From Chromobotia macracanthus (Eukaryota > Chordata > Actinopteri > Cypriniformes > Botiidae), in assembly GCA_036877525.1 (NCBI GenBank), contig JAZGTH010000008.1, positions 7,543,001 to 7,607,000 of the forward strand: 64,000 bases of DNA, written 5' to 3'. Positions within the stretch are counted from its first letter, which is position 1. Every line of letters starts with the position of its first letter. A model generated the notes under the pieces. That model did no database searches, was not told the origin of the DNA, and was given only the letters and a program-made list of their open reading frames with translations. Shown here piece by piece: positions 38,400-50,479 of this stretch. The position numbers and the translations under genes are program-made.

Positions 38400-38600
38400 T
38401 GGTAACTTATGCTCACTGGGAATTACCAAAGCACTTAGTAATTAAATCTAAATTGACATTCTAGTAATTAGCCCCTTAATTACGAGGAATAACACAATTA
38501 GCCACCGAGTCTTTGCTAATTGTTAATTAGCACAGGCAAAGTTACTGTGTGTGTGGCAGAAAGGGGCATGCAACAGAACAAATGTTAATTTGTCTCATTC
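38400..38600. promoter_or_regulatory. dense cluster of homeodomain-type TAATTA sites
   Basis: Within 38420-38531 there are at least seven TAAT/ATTA cores: GAATTACC, GTAATTAAAT, GTAATTAGC, CTTAATTACG, ACAATTAGCC, GCTAATTG and GTTAATTAGC, mostly in unique, non-microsatellite context. Such homotypic clustering is expected of homeobox-responsive enhancers. The factor and target are unknown. Confidence 0.35.
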
Positions 38601-39879
38601 CACATCACTTTTTTACTCTGTTCATACCCAAGCCTAATCTCATTCTATTGGAGTGATTTAAAAATGTAAAATTGATTAGAGTGAGCATTATAAGCAATTC
38701 AGTAATTCCTAATGTCCTGTTTCTGATCAACTGGAAATACAATATGGTAATAATACAAAGACTCTACAACTATATATGCATGCAGATTAAAGCTTGTTTT
38801 TTTTGCTATATTAGTCAGAACATCTTATTTTCATATTAGTCTAATGATATTTTTCATCCTATCACCCTACATCTTAACCAAACCCTCACACAAACCTGTT
38901 GAGATTATTAAAGTAAAACACAATTTGACTGATTTAAATGTCTCACTCTGCACACTCAAGTGTAGCCAAACCTATATATACAAATGGATTACACCTGTAT
39001 TGACCAAACTGGATTAGAATATACAGAGAATTATACTGATCTACAAAAGCAAAACTCAGCAACACAGAAACTATGAAAATAGCTGCAACATTACCTGTTT
39101 TTAGTAAGGATTTTGTAGTTACTGCAACTTTTAAACCGTTACAAAATCTCGAGCAAAACTTCAGCAAAACTCACCAGTCATGGGGCAGATCATAGCATAA
39201 GACTTTACTTCAGTTATAACTTAGTTTGGACAAAAAAGGTACTTTGTTTTGACTTTGCACAGCACTATCCCCCATCCCTGCATCCAATGGCAACCTTGAA
39301 GTTCATTTTTAAAGTGGCCTCACAGAGTGGATTCAGCCCTAATGCCCCATGGTTGAAACGGGACTGCCAGTGCTCAGGATTTATCCAAATGCTTTTATCA
39401 TGGGGCTCAGTGTGCACCCAACCTCCTGCCCTCCACGAATCCAGCGCCCTTCCTTTCCGGTGGCGGCTTCAAAAGATAAGTGTATGTACTCAGCCATAGA
39501 TTACCCTGCCAACCCACAACAAATATTTGGCTGGCGGATGAGCCCGTCTTAGAATGCAACCGAACATGAAATTAAGCAGTGTGCAGGCAGGCATGGGTGC
39601 GAAGCCACCAAAAACATGATTTAGGCCTCAGTAAACACAACAGAGAGGTCGAAGGTGTCACACAATCTATGACGTGGTTTAGACTTGTGTAGAAAAATGA
39701 ACCTACAGTCTTATTCTATGACTCCCATCTTCAAATCTTCTTTTTAAAGGCTATGCAACACACATATGGTAGTTCCACCGTTTCCACAATTTTACGGTAA
39801 AACTACCGACAAAGTGCACGACATCTGTAACATCACCAGAGCATATTGTGCCAAACTAAATGATTTTGCTGCTTTATCT

Positions 39880-40200
39880 CACTTGCCCTCAATGCAGTGA
39901 GAGAGCAGTGTGAATCTGAAGCCCCCACTGTTCTTTTCCTACTGTGCCTTTAATTGGATCCTTATTACCATTCCGGCTCCCTGAGAATGATGAATTTGTA
40001 TGTGTGAGAATTTCATTAATCATTCTTATTCACAGTCCACCCAGACGAGAGAACGAGACGGCGAGAGTGAGTGGAGATAGAGAAGGAAGAAATTAATAAT
40101 TTTGTGAGACTGGGATAAATTTCATAATGAATATTCATGCCTGTAGGATATTTGGGGTCAGCCATAATCAGGCAGGTAATTTGTAATTTGCTGTGTTTTC
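39880..40200. promoter_or_regulatory. candidate conserved non-coding element
   Basis: A clean segment with TGCCTTTAATTGGATCCTTA, TTTCATTAATCATTCTTATT, ACGAGACGGCGAGAGTGAG, AAATTAATAATTTTGTG and TCATAATGAATATTCATGCC (a TAATGAATATTCATG octamer-like palindrome). No coding potential. Confidence 0.3.
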
Positions 40201-41379
40201 ACCCAGGTCCTGCTGTATAGGTTAATATACACTATTTGAACAGAACAAGTGGAATTTGGGGTACAACTTCCATGCCTTATCTGGGCTTGCTTTTTTATTA
40301 TTAGCAATAAAAATTATAAACTTTTTTTGAAACTTTGATTTTATACTCAGAACATACTCAGGGAAATGCAAAGGCTTTCAGTTAGTGGTCCGATTATTAT
40401 TTATTCTAAATTGTAAAACAGTGTATAATTGCTTAATGTAATAATTTTAGGCTCCATTGTTGTCCCTTTCTGTGCCCATAGTTTCATTTATACATATAAA
40501 TCTGAATGAAATGTTCCAGAGGATATTCTGTGGGCTTGCAGCAAAATCAGAATACAAAAATCCACCAGAATGACACGGCACTGCCAGTTCAAGCCATAGC
40601 ACATCCTTTGTGCTGACAAAAGAAATCTGTCTAGCTTTGTTTTAAAGAAAAGAACCTTTCTACTGATTACTTATTTCAGTGTTAAATATGTATTCAAATG
40701 TGGTTTACAACTTGTGTGACATTTATTCACATTCAATAACTATATATTTTATAAAAGGCTTTAAAAGAGATAATGGCAGGAGAAGGTAATGAATTAAAAG
40801 TTAGAAATGATGAGTAATACAATAAATAGAAATAACTAGTATTAGACTCTGGATAGCTATTCAACCGTCTTTAAAACAGGAGAGAATATATAGCCTTTGT
40901 TTAAACCTCAACAGTTATTTAAAAATGCAGACACCTCAATTTAATTGAGGCCAAAAACTATCACGTGTGTTTAATTTTATTTTCGGAGGGGGGTAATGTA
41001 ACTGCTCATTTCAGACAAGATTAGTTTCAGACAAGTTCCCGTATTCACATATTGGCTCTTAGTGGCAACTTTTTATGACGGAGTTGTACTATTTAACAGA
41101 GCGCACTCCATTTTAAATATATCTTGGGGGCTGAAGAACTGCTGCTCCATGCAAACAAGAGGAAAAAATGTCCATAGCAAGTCTCCTCTGTCCAAACAAG
41201 ACCAAAGACCCACTTTGGGGAGATAAAGTGTTTTTGAACATGAAAGAAGCCAAACTGCTAATGCTTGGTTCATAAATTCACAGTGTCTGTACTTTAAAGT
41301 CCTCACCCCCAAAAGGATTTTTCAGATTCTTTTTGAAATTATACCCACCTGGCATCACTTAAAGTTACTTAATTAATAA

Positions 41380-41860
41380 TTAATCGATACATTTTGGGAC
41401 GATTAAAATTCATGATGAGAAAGTGTTTTTAAAATAATGTCCAAGCCCCCCAGGGAGGTTAATCAGTTTGAAGCAGTCGCTAGATCTCCGTGAAATAATT
41501 AATTGCACCTGAATGTTTAGCAAGGTCAGAGAATGGTAGCACAATGCCTGAGGTACAGGGATGTTTATAACATCACTTGATTGTGCTAAACCAACATTTT
41601 CATCTGGAAATTAATTCAGGAACTCGAGCTGGAGGCGCCCACATCGACCCAACCCCCCACCCCCCTGTGTGAAACAAGCATCGTTTCAATATGACTTTGA
41701 TCATTACCGGCAGAAGAAACCTGATGTGTCAGATTTGGAAGGGGAGGTGTGGAGAAAGTGTAGAGTTTAATAGCACAATCCTCCCTGTGCCCAACTTCCA
41801 GTGTTTCAACAAATGCTCATTAGATGGAGACAGTTTATGACACCAAAACATTAACCCCTG
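41380..41860. promoter_or_regulatory. candidate conserved non-coding element
   Basis: It contains GGAGGTTAATCAGTTTGAAG, AAGCAGTCGCTAGATCTCCG, TGAAATAATTAATTGCACCTG (a homeodomain core next to an E-box CACCTG) and GATCATTACCGGCAG. Repeat-free and non-coding. Inferred to be regulatory. Confidence 0.3.
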
Positions 41861-42206
41861 AACTTAGAAAGATGATGTTTTGGGGTAGTTTACACAGAAA
41901 GTTCCACAGTGAGAAACGCAGGGGTCCCCAGACATGCTTTTGAGACATGCTCAGTCAAAGACATCTGCCTTGTGAATGTTTACGTGGCAAAATGATTTTT
42001 AAGTAGCGCATAAGAATGCAAAACACAGTGTGAAACTGCCTTTACAATGTTACTTTGTGTAACATCCCAGAAATTATCCTCTACTGTAAATTTACTGTTT
42101 CAGACTCATTTTCTAAAAATGTTAAAAAATAAAAATATAGTAAACTACATAGACCTCAGATCCATAAAGATGGCTGTGAATGCTGAAGATGGGTGAATAG
42201 GGTGAT

Positions 42207-42495
42207 CCCAGCAAAAAATTAGGTTGTATAAACATTTCTGTAATGTTTCCATTAAGTGAAAAACGTTAAATGTTATTTTGAAAGTTCTAGTAATGTTCAT
42301 TATTAGTAACATTATTCATACTTTTTTTATTCTGTAACTTTTTAATGTTCCTCTAACTACTTAGGAATAACAGTTTCGACATAACTATATTAAAAAACAG
42401 TCTACTGATGTTACTGCAAGAACGTTTTTGATAACTTTGAGAGAACTTTGAGAGAACGCTAGCCAACTTTTAAAGAATGTTTCCTGTTAACTGGG
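42207..42495. mobile_element. CCCAGCTAAC-type element, copy 2 (full length)
   Basis: Ends CCCAGCAAAAAATTAGG and GTTTCCTGTTAACTGGG are imperfect inverted repeats, each bounded by AT (42205-42206 and 42496-42497). The interior (CTGTAATGTTTCCATTAAG, GTTCTAGTAATGTTCATTA, CAAGAACGTTTTTGATAAC) matches the other copies in inverted orientation. No open frame. Confidence 0.7.
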
Positions 42496-43089
42496 ATGGC
42501 TTCGGTCTATTTGTAGCCTGCACAAATAAAATCCCACCTGGCAACCAACAGAGAGATCAACCTGGAAAAAAGTGTTATGATGGCGTGCTAACAGAATTTG
42601 AACCGAACGATGATACTTTGTAACGGTTTTGTAAAGCTGTAGAGTGGTAAAAAGGCCCAGAAGCTTTTCAAAAGAGAAGGCATTGATTGACATATCAATG
42701 GGTGTGAAGTGACTGACGCATTTGCCAGTCTGAGAGGGAATGAGCGAGGTTATTTTCCTGCTGGACATGACGCATTATGAGCGGTTGATTGGGGACTGTT
42801 GGCAGCAGGTTAAGGAAACTGTCATGTTGCAGGTCTCTGTGCAGCTCTCCCCAGGGCAATAGCAACTGACAGGACCTACCCTGGGACAAAACAGAAGTGA
42901 ATGGAAGGGAAGGAAACATTAAAGCGACATCAAGGAGATGCTTAGCTGTATCTGAAAGGTTTTAATGTGTCTAACAGCCAGGCCAAATATATAGGTTAGA
43001 ATGGTGTGGAATATCAAGTTACTTCTGACATTTTAACAAGACATCACTGCCCGTTAACTACAAAAGTTTAAGTGACAGTATGGAACTGA

Positions 43090-43260
43090 TAAAATATAGC
43101 TGCAAGCAGCAATTATAGGGCCAAGCACACCCTGCATTGTAGTAAGCGACAAAACGTTGTGAAGATACGGCCTCATTTTCTGTTAGCCGTTGGCACCAGT
43201 GGCTTAATTGTGTCTCTCTACTTTGAAAAGTGCCCACTACGATGATACCTTTTTTAAAAG
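43090..43260. repeat. probable interspersed repeat (CTGCAAGCAGC type)
   Basis: The segment TATAGCTGCAAGCAGCAATT, ATAGGGCCAAGCACACC resembles a repeat I recall seeing many times in cyprinid genomic sequence. The right boundary is uncertain and could extend to about 43.8 kb. No ends or duplications are visible, so the call rests on memory of the family. Confidence 0.35.
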
Positions 43261-44239
43261 CTTTTGCACTGCTTGGTTTCACATCAGTTAGAGCCAATTT
43301 TGGTAAAGATCAGATGAAATAAGTAGCCAAAGAACAGTTTAATAAAAATATGACTCTTATATGGTATCACTGGACTCAACCAATGAATAAGATTTTATGA
43401 TGAGCCAAATTTTGATAGGCCAAGGTATTAAATTACCGAAAATCATATTTACACAATGTATTTAGTAAATTACAACATGGCTTTGTCGAATTATATGTAT
43501 GGTTATCACTTTGTAGGGTGTAATTTAATAATGGTTACAGTAATCAAAAGTCCATTTAATAACTTTTGTGAGCTTAAGTCAGAACATCATCTAAACCCAG
43601 TTTGGTAAAAATCTAACTAAACTAGAAATCTAACCTGATTTGAAGGAGGAGCAAAAAAAACTTGAACTTCAGTCAGCTTGGGATGAGAAGTACAAGCAGA
43701 CCAAAAGTTATAAGCAGAAGTCCAATTACAGGCTGAAGGTGGAGCTAGAGGCTTTGACTGGGAGACCCCAATGGGTCAGTAGACTATTATAACCCCTCGA
43801 TACATCAGTTTGCCAACTTTTCACAAAATATTTCTTTGAGCTACCATAGACTCTCATGGTGGAGGGGGTTTGCTAAAAAAAAAATAGGGGCTAACATCAC
43901 CTGTGCAACACACAACTAATCAGAGATCAGTTAAACCAAAAGGAAACTTGGTGGGTTTCAAAGACCTAGATGTTGTTTAAATTTGGCTGTAAACAGAATT
44001 ACTAAACATATTGATATGAAAATCATTTGCTCATTCTAAATCAATAAAAATAAAGCAAAAGTAACTACAAATTCGCCCTGAAAAGTTAATGGAGCAAAAG
44101 AAATGGCTCCAATTCATCGTCTGAATAATGGTGGCATGATGAAGGTAAGCTCACATTTACGTATATTATTTTAGACTCATGCATTATATATAAATATATC
44201 CTACACCCTGGGTTCAAAGGCACAACACCCATGAGAATT

Positions 44240-44860
44240 GAGGAGTCTTTTAAAGATATGTGCTCGCTTAATCACTCAAGAAAGAGCCCCCTTGAGTGAG
44301 CCTAATATTACAATTAATTAATTCAGCAAAAAAGGGTATTAAATTTCCTCCCTCTAAGGATATTATCTGAATTCATTGACCTTTTTGGAAATCGCCCTCT
44401 AATTGTAACCAGGTTCCGTTGCATTTACCGACTAACTTGTTTCCCATACCGTGTTCTCGCTCTCTCCCTCTTTTTCTCTTTCTTTTTTCAAGATCAGTAA
44501 TAATAGTTGAGGAGAGCTTCTCTGTGCCTTATGTGGTGTTAAGATCTCTCTGCCACAAAGTCATTCCAGGGCTTTATCTCCTGTGCGCGGCACAGACGAA
44601 AGAAGAAACTTTTCTTATTACCTGGAAAGTGAAAATGAAATCCAACTTTAAGTCACCACATATCTCAGAGGAAGACTGGATCCGACCCGACACTTTCAGT
44701 ACACACTCGCTCTGTCTGAAGTTCAGGAGGTTTGGGTTGTGGGCCCTTCAGCAAAGAGAAAGTGGGTTTAAGTGGAATCGTTGCAGCAGCACTATTGTCC
44801 AAGACTTTAAATCGACAGATATAAGAAAATGGATTTTGCAAGTGTGTGTATGACTCTTAA
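44240..44860. promoter_or_regulatory. candidate conserved non-coding element
   Basis: A non-repetitive island (apart from a CT-rich run at about 44460-44490) with TACAATTAATTAATTCAGC, GAAATCGCCCTCTAATTGTA and CCTGTGCGCGGCACAGACG, a CpG-bearing palindrome-like block. It carries a long plus-strand frame (44419-44853), but that has no ATG near its start and no domain, so I treat it as open by chance. Confidence 0.28.
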
Positions 44861-46077
44861 TTTTATTCAAGGATTGATAGTTAAATGAATGAGATTTATG
44901 ACTGTGTAGAGCCAACTTCAGATTCCACTGTTAGTTATCAAGCCTGAATAGAGCATTGACCTCTGAGAGTCTTCATTTTGAAGCAGGATATTATGAAAGC
45001 CCTTATTTAAGGCTGTAATATGTACTATTCTTGACATATTTCCTTTACCTAATGCAGACGTGTAGTTTTATAATTAAGTACATTTTCAATGGTTACATGT
45101 CTGTGTTCTTGTGTGACACATGAATCTAGTTTAGTTTCTATTCCGTTTTCCATTTTATTATGGAATATCAAATGGTGTAAACAGTGATTATTGCTCAAGA
45201 CTTGTGCAACAGTGTCATTGTGAAAGACATTTTAGTTGGCACAGACGTTACAGCACAATCATTTTCTACATTCTTCACAGTCTTTGGGGCCAAACACCAA
45301 CTGAATAAATATATGCCCTCTCTCCTTTCCCTCTCTGTCAATCCAGTTTAACGGTCAACCATCTTTTGCACATGCTGAATTGTGCTTTACATTTCTATAA
45401 TGCAAAATTGAAAGTCTTTGATGCTTTGAAATGTATGTCTTTAATTTAGCATCTACACAATATCTGTCAATGGTTTCCTGCTTTATGCCCTCTTTCGCAA
45501 GGCAGGCAGTGTTTTAAGTATGAGAAAAATGTTTCTGGTTTGGTTTTCAGTGGCTCAAACTAAAATATCTGCTGCTGCTTAATCTCAGCATTTGAGTTGC
45601 ATAAGTGTGTCAACAAATACCCACAAAACGCCCACAGATATGTACAGTTGCTACACACAGAACATGATCTTTGCTATCAAGCTCAAGTTTACCCTCAGGT
45701 ATAAATTACTGACCTTCAAGACACGGGGAAATGTAGACCACTGCTTCCCCCTGTTGGTTCACTGAGTGCTTTATCTCTGCTAGTTTCTGTATGGGGTTAT
45801 TTATCTCATCTGCATGCTGTCGCCCTGGTGCGAGCTGGAAGATCTGTAAGCAAGGCCAGCAGGGAGAAATATGGGTCTTAATCAAGCTTTGCTCGGGTTT
45901 ATTTAGTTTGGAGATTCATTCAGCCAGAGAGGGGCCCCGGAAAACAGAGCTAGAGGCTTCCTGCTGTATAAACAAACATCAACATGTAAGGTCTAAACAC
46001 ACAAGCACGCACATAAACAAGCACACACACTGTGCAGCTGCAAAATGTATTTAATTGTGTTGGGTTTTTTTTGGTAT

Positions 46078-46480
46078 TATATACAATGGAGTCCAAAAGT
46101 GACATCACTTTAAAAATCTGATTTAATTTAGCTTTAATGTATTTTTTAAAACAAAGAAACACTATTTTGTAAAATAAATATGAAATATTTAAGGTTCTAC
46201 ACTATTTCTTGGGCACTAATCACATAATCAGATATGTGACACTGACCATGTTAACACCTTTGTACAAAAGGTCAGATGTTCTCGCTTTCATTGGAACACA
46301 CAAGGTCTTTGAAACAATCTTAAATCATGTTGGGATAACATGGATCCTCAGGTTTTCCACAACCTTGTGGAGTTCATGCCAGCTCAATTACATGCTCTAG
46401 AATTAATATTAATGCAGAAAAGGGACATACCGAATATTAACAATTGTAACCTTTTTTAAAGTTTAAATTTAACTTTTCCC
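46078..46480 (+). mobile_element. decayed Tc1/mariner-like transposon relic
   Basis: In one plus-strand frame the segment from about 46350 reads VFHNLVEFMPAQLHALELIL and then QKRDIPNIN. This resembles the end of Tc1-group transposases (pattern LVxSMPxR...VIKxKGG-T-Y). The left side begins near ACAATGGAGTCCAAAAGTGA, a common Tc1-like terminal motif in fish. The frame is interrupted and most of the transposase is missing, so it is inactive. Boundaries are approximate. Confidence 0.5.
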
Positions 46481-47079
46481 TCTAAATGTCACACTGATAA
46501 TACACATTTTTTAATTAAATTAAGAAAATGCAAAACAGTAGCTATTTCACCATTGGTCTTTGAAGTAAGAAACCACTTTTCACTACATGTTGAATATTAT
46601 TTTGAATATTATTGAATATTAATTTACATTTATTTTAGAGCACTGAACCACACTTTTATTCTAAAAAGTTTCTTGAAAAAAACAAATAAAGCAGGTGTAA
46701 ATGTTTAATTTGAAATAAGTTTGATTTTTAGCCCACTCTCACAGACAGATTGGAAACAAGTTGTTCAGGTTACTTTTCCAGGTTTCAAACAGTGGCCCAG
46801 TCTCTCTGTTGGATTGAGATCAGGGGTTTGACTGTTCAACTGAAGTGTTCATTGATTTTCAAAAACTTGACATCTATTATTCCTGCAGATTTGAAACAGG
46901 AAAAGTCCTTTCATTATGTATGCTCTTTAAAAACTTTCAACATTCTTCCTGTTAATGATACAATGACACGGAGGTTGATCGGCACGGGAGCTACAGAGCA
47001 CCAGCCCCCACTGCAGTGGCCCTCAAAGGAAGCTCAGATCCATCCCTGGGACAGCTTAGATTAGTTACACTGGGACACA

Positions 47080-47480
47080 GTGGAGTCTGCATGGAGAAAC
47101 TGGAGGTCTAATCTCCAAGGTCATTCCCTGGTTTCCATTGACCTAGTGACTAATCCTTAATGGCACTAGAACTAAAAAAAGACCCTTGGCAGCCGAATCC
47201 CATCTTTTATTCTGATTCGTTCCCTTGTTAATTGTCAGTGACTTGATTTGATCTCTTCATTCTATAAGTTGTAAATTGACCTCTTATTTCCTGATTTTCA
47301 AGCCCAGCTTACTTAATTAAGCCTATATAAAGAGAAGAAAGAACCTTGTGAGACATCAGCAGGTCGCAGGCGGCGTCACAAGGGAAAATTGCGATCTGTG
47401 CCAGATTAAAGAGTGACGGCATCCTGAAAGCTGAACAATGTCATTTTCCTACCTTCTCTCACCTCTGCTCCTTCGGCCCC
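47080..47480. promoter_or_regulatory. candidate conserved non-coding element with TATA-like box
   Basis: A clean island with GACTAATCCTTAATGGCACT, CTTGTTAATTGTCAGTGAC, GCTTACTTAATTAAGCC and, directly after, TATATAAAGAG (47324-47334), followed by a CpG-bearing stretch GTCGCAGGCGGCGTCACAAG. The arrangement could be an enhancer or a TATA-type promoter reading to the right. No coding exon follows in an obvious way. Confidence 0.33.
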
Positions 47481-48649
47481 GACTCACGTTCTCAAGACGC
47501 GAAAGGGCAATCCGTCTCCAAACCATGTTAATGCAGAAGAGAATTATTCACCTTCTTTTCTCACCCCTGCCAATTTGGGTCTTCGTATGATGGTGGATTG
47601 AAAGAAGAAAGAAGAAAAAAGTATTAAATATGTAGTGGAGTCTACAGTAAGGGGAAGAGAGGAAGATGACAGGGTAACTACCTGAGAGGAAACTGTCACT
47701 GAACATAATTGACCTTTCTGGGAGAAAAAAAGGCCCCATTTACTTCTCTGACACAATCCTCCATGTGTCGATTGTCCAACTTTATAATTCTCTTTTTGAG
47801 AAGCTTCTCTCAGGACACAGAGTTTGGTCTTGGCTTCCTCATTAAAATAAGCCGCTTCAGACAGGCAGAGGTTACTATTGATCATGGCACCATAAAGAAT
47901 ACATATAACCTTCAATTGTGCTTAGAATCTGCACATTTGACAGCTTTTGTCACACCAGACAAAATGAGCTGTCGATTTTGTAAGACAAGATCATAAAAAA
48001 ACTCCTGATTGATGGTGTGTTAATGGATAAGAGTGGGATCGATAAGCAATATCCAAAGTTTTAAAACAAGGCAATGTGCATAAACCTTTAGGAACTGCAC
48101 AATGTCACTTTGTGTTAATAAAAGGTTTTTTTTACTATCTTTTGAACAAAGTGGCATAAATTTATTTCAATCCGTCAGGTTTTACAACCTCTCCACCCCC
48201 TTCTCCTTACTAATTTTGACACATGCCTATTAAAAAGACAGTGTAGCCTCCAATGGCCATGTATCATGGGGGTAAATTACCTCAATCAGCAGACTCTCGC
48301 CCTCTGCTCTCCGGGTTTAAAGCTTGATGCGCTTCTCCATCGAGCCGGTGGGGAAACAGGACGTGATAAAGCAAGCAAAGATGCGTGTTAGATGTTAAAG
48401 GACGAGGGGAGGACTCAGATAAAGCAGTGAACTGACCTGGAGCGTACATATCCCGGATGGGCGTCAAAATAAACTGGTCACCTGCTAATGGATGATTTTA
48501 AAAGCAAATAAATTTCCTGTTTTTATTTACTTTGTAAATAAATAAGCGTGTGTGTCACTGTTACACACTGATCGTTTATCTATTTAAACAAACGGTGTAT
48601 TCATATTTAGCATATTGTTACAGACAACTACGTCATACCAAGTCTGGGC

Positions 48650-49050
48650 CTCTTAAGTGAAACCACGCCCTTTCCCTCATGTTTTCGTTTTGTTGGCTTA
48701 ATATTTTAATAAATGTGACACAAAGTACCACCAGAGCGATTGAGCTTCGTATATTACCCGTGTATCGCCGTAATATGTTTTGGAAAAAATCGCAAATTTA
48801 CACTGAGGAGAAATGAAAAGATCCACGGCAACTTCCGGCAACATGAGTGACGGGAGGTGGGCGTGTCCAGCGACTCCGTAGTCAACGCTACAAGTGCGCT
48901 GGAGTGGATGAATAGTTTAATTGAAATCGTGCATAGATTGTGTCAGACTATCTTTTAAACCAATCAACTAAATTTAACTTATTTACTTACTATTTTTACT
49001 CGCTTTAGCTGTTTAGTGAGTGTTCGTTTAGGACCCAGAGCAAGAGAAAA
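48650..49050. promoter_or_regulatory. CpG- and ETS-motif-rich promoter-like island
   Basis: CpG dinucleotides are unusually frequent from about 48740 to 48900 (for example GAGCGATTGAGCTTCG, TATCGCCGTAATATG, GTGGGCGTGTCCAGCGACTC), whereas the flanks are CpG-poor. CAACTTCCGGCAACATGAGT contains an ETS core (TTCCGG). TGACGGG and GGGCGTG (GC-box-like) follow. Compact ETS/GC-box/CpG islands mark TATA-less promoters. A possible donor TTTA|GTGAGT lies at about 49015 and an acceptor-like TTTTCCTCAG at about 49234. Direction and product are unknown. Part of it could instead be an old foldback repeat, because AACCACGCCC and GGGCGTG sit in inverse orientation. Confidence 0.3.
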
Positions 49051-49235
49051 CTGCCTAAGAGAAGACAGGAATGTACTAAGTACATTCAAACTAATTTGGC
49101 ATAATGTATTGCTAAGCACATTCCCTACCATGAATGGACTCCCTTGTTACTTTCTATAGTTTGTTGGGGCAATAAAATGACCAGTTTGATTATTTTCCTT
49201 CTTGTGTGTTTACATACGTGTAATTTTCCTCAGGC

Positions 49236-49402
49236 ACACTTCCGCATGCCATATGAAATCTCCTCCAGAGATTCAAGCTCTGCTTCTGCCAAGCACCAGA
49301 GCAGGCAGGAAATTTACAGCACGTCCAGGCCACCTTCAGGGCAGACATGCTTCAGCAGTGCTAAAACCTTGTGGTGTAACACAAGCCCTCCTGCTCTTTA
49401 AT
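49236..49402 (+). other. exon-like segment of unknown identity
   Basis: After TTTTCCTCAG the plus strand stays open as AHFRMPYEISSRDSSSASAK, then HQSRQEIYSTSRPP and on to a stop near 49399. Base composition is higher in GC than the surroundings. I recognise no family. It may be an exon of a transcript starting from the promoter-like island upstream, a degraded gene or retrocopy piece, or chance. Confidence 0.2.
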
Positions 49403-49512
49403 ATGTTTTCGCATTTGGTTTTTCTTTTCTTCACACCTACAGTTGTTTTTGGTTAGGAAACCACCAGGCAGTATGTGCTGGTCAAGCATTTTCTTGTATG
49501 TTTTGAGGATGA

Positions 49513-49726
49513 CCCAGCTAACGTTCTCAGAACGTTGGCTAACGTCTCAAAATGTTCTCTAATTACAAAAAGGAATAAATAACGCTTTCATAGCCAAGCA
49601 ATAATGTTAATACACCATCTAAAAAACTGGACTTTGGAACATTACCAAAAATATTATATTGAAAGTTCTAGGATTTACTTAAAATGTTAGAGAAACATTC
49701 GTACAACCTAAAATTGTTCGCTCCCC
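49513..49726. mobile_element. CCCAGCTAAC-type element, copy 3
   Basis: It starts CCCAGCTAACGTTCTCAGAA CGTTGGC at 49513. The interior CAAGCAATAATGTTAATAC, CCATCTAAAAAACTGGAC and TTGAAAGTTCTAGG matches the 63.0-kb copy. The right end ACAACCTAAAATTGTTCGCT CCCC is somewhat diverged. Non-coding. Confidence 0.65.
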
Positions 49727-49849
49727 ATCTTGGAGGGGGGTTGTTTATAGGAAAATGAAAGAAAGAATGAAGAAATAAAGGTGTATGTGTGTTGCGAGGA
49801 CGGATGTGTGTGTGTGTGTGTGTGGGGGGGGGTTCCAACAAGCGAGCCA

Positions 49850-50110
49850 TAACATCTCCACACTTCAGATCTACAAGGATTTATTAGATATGGAAGTCTA
49901 TTAGCATCATAAAGAACAGACAGAGAATGGTGCTTTGCCAGGGCCGGGGCCTGAGGAAGCTTAAAGACACATGGGCGCCTGAATCCGAATAAGCCGATTT
50001 GTCTTGATTTAAGCCAGAGAAGGGCTGTTTAACTCAGAGTGCTGAAGATGCATATCTGCTCTCAGCCGTCTGATGGAAAGTGAATAATCATAGGGTGGGT
50101 TTGTGAGTAG
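49850..50110. promoter_or_regulatory. candidate conserved non-coding element
   Basis: A clean stretch starting right after a (TG)n/poly-G tract (49805-49830), with AAGGATTTATTAGATATGG, GCCAGGGCCGGGGCCTGAGG and CCGAATAAGCCGATTTGTC. No coding potential. Inferred to be regulatory. Confidence 0.28.
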
Positions 50111-50479
50111 GGAGACCACCAACAGTCCACAAGCAGTGATCACACTATACACTTGCACAGCATTTGCTAACACAGTTTACAGCATTGCACTGCTCAATTT
50201 GACACAGATGGCAGCTTGCGGAACATGAGCGCATGTGAATGCTTTTTTCATATGTGAGCACTGCGTGAGCAAATACTGAGGTTTAAAGATACAATCTCCA
50301 ACACCTTTACTTTGACAGATGAAAAATGGATCATGCTTTCACTTATTTTCACAGCAGTCCAGTCCTTATTTTAGTGAGTGGGAAAATGCACGCACGTTCC
50401 ACATAAAACAGGACTTTTTCAGGTCTAATTCATCAGTCCCATTTTAAAAGTGTTGCTTTTTGAGCTTGCTGGAATTTCA

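Noticed and set aside
47544..47915. 123-codon minus-strand frame
   Set aside because: No domain, no sensible splice signals, composition follows a purine-rich tract; treated as chance.
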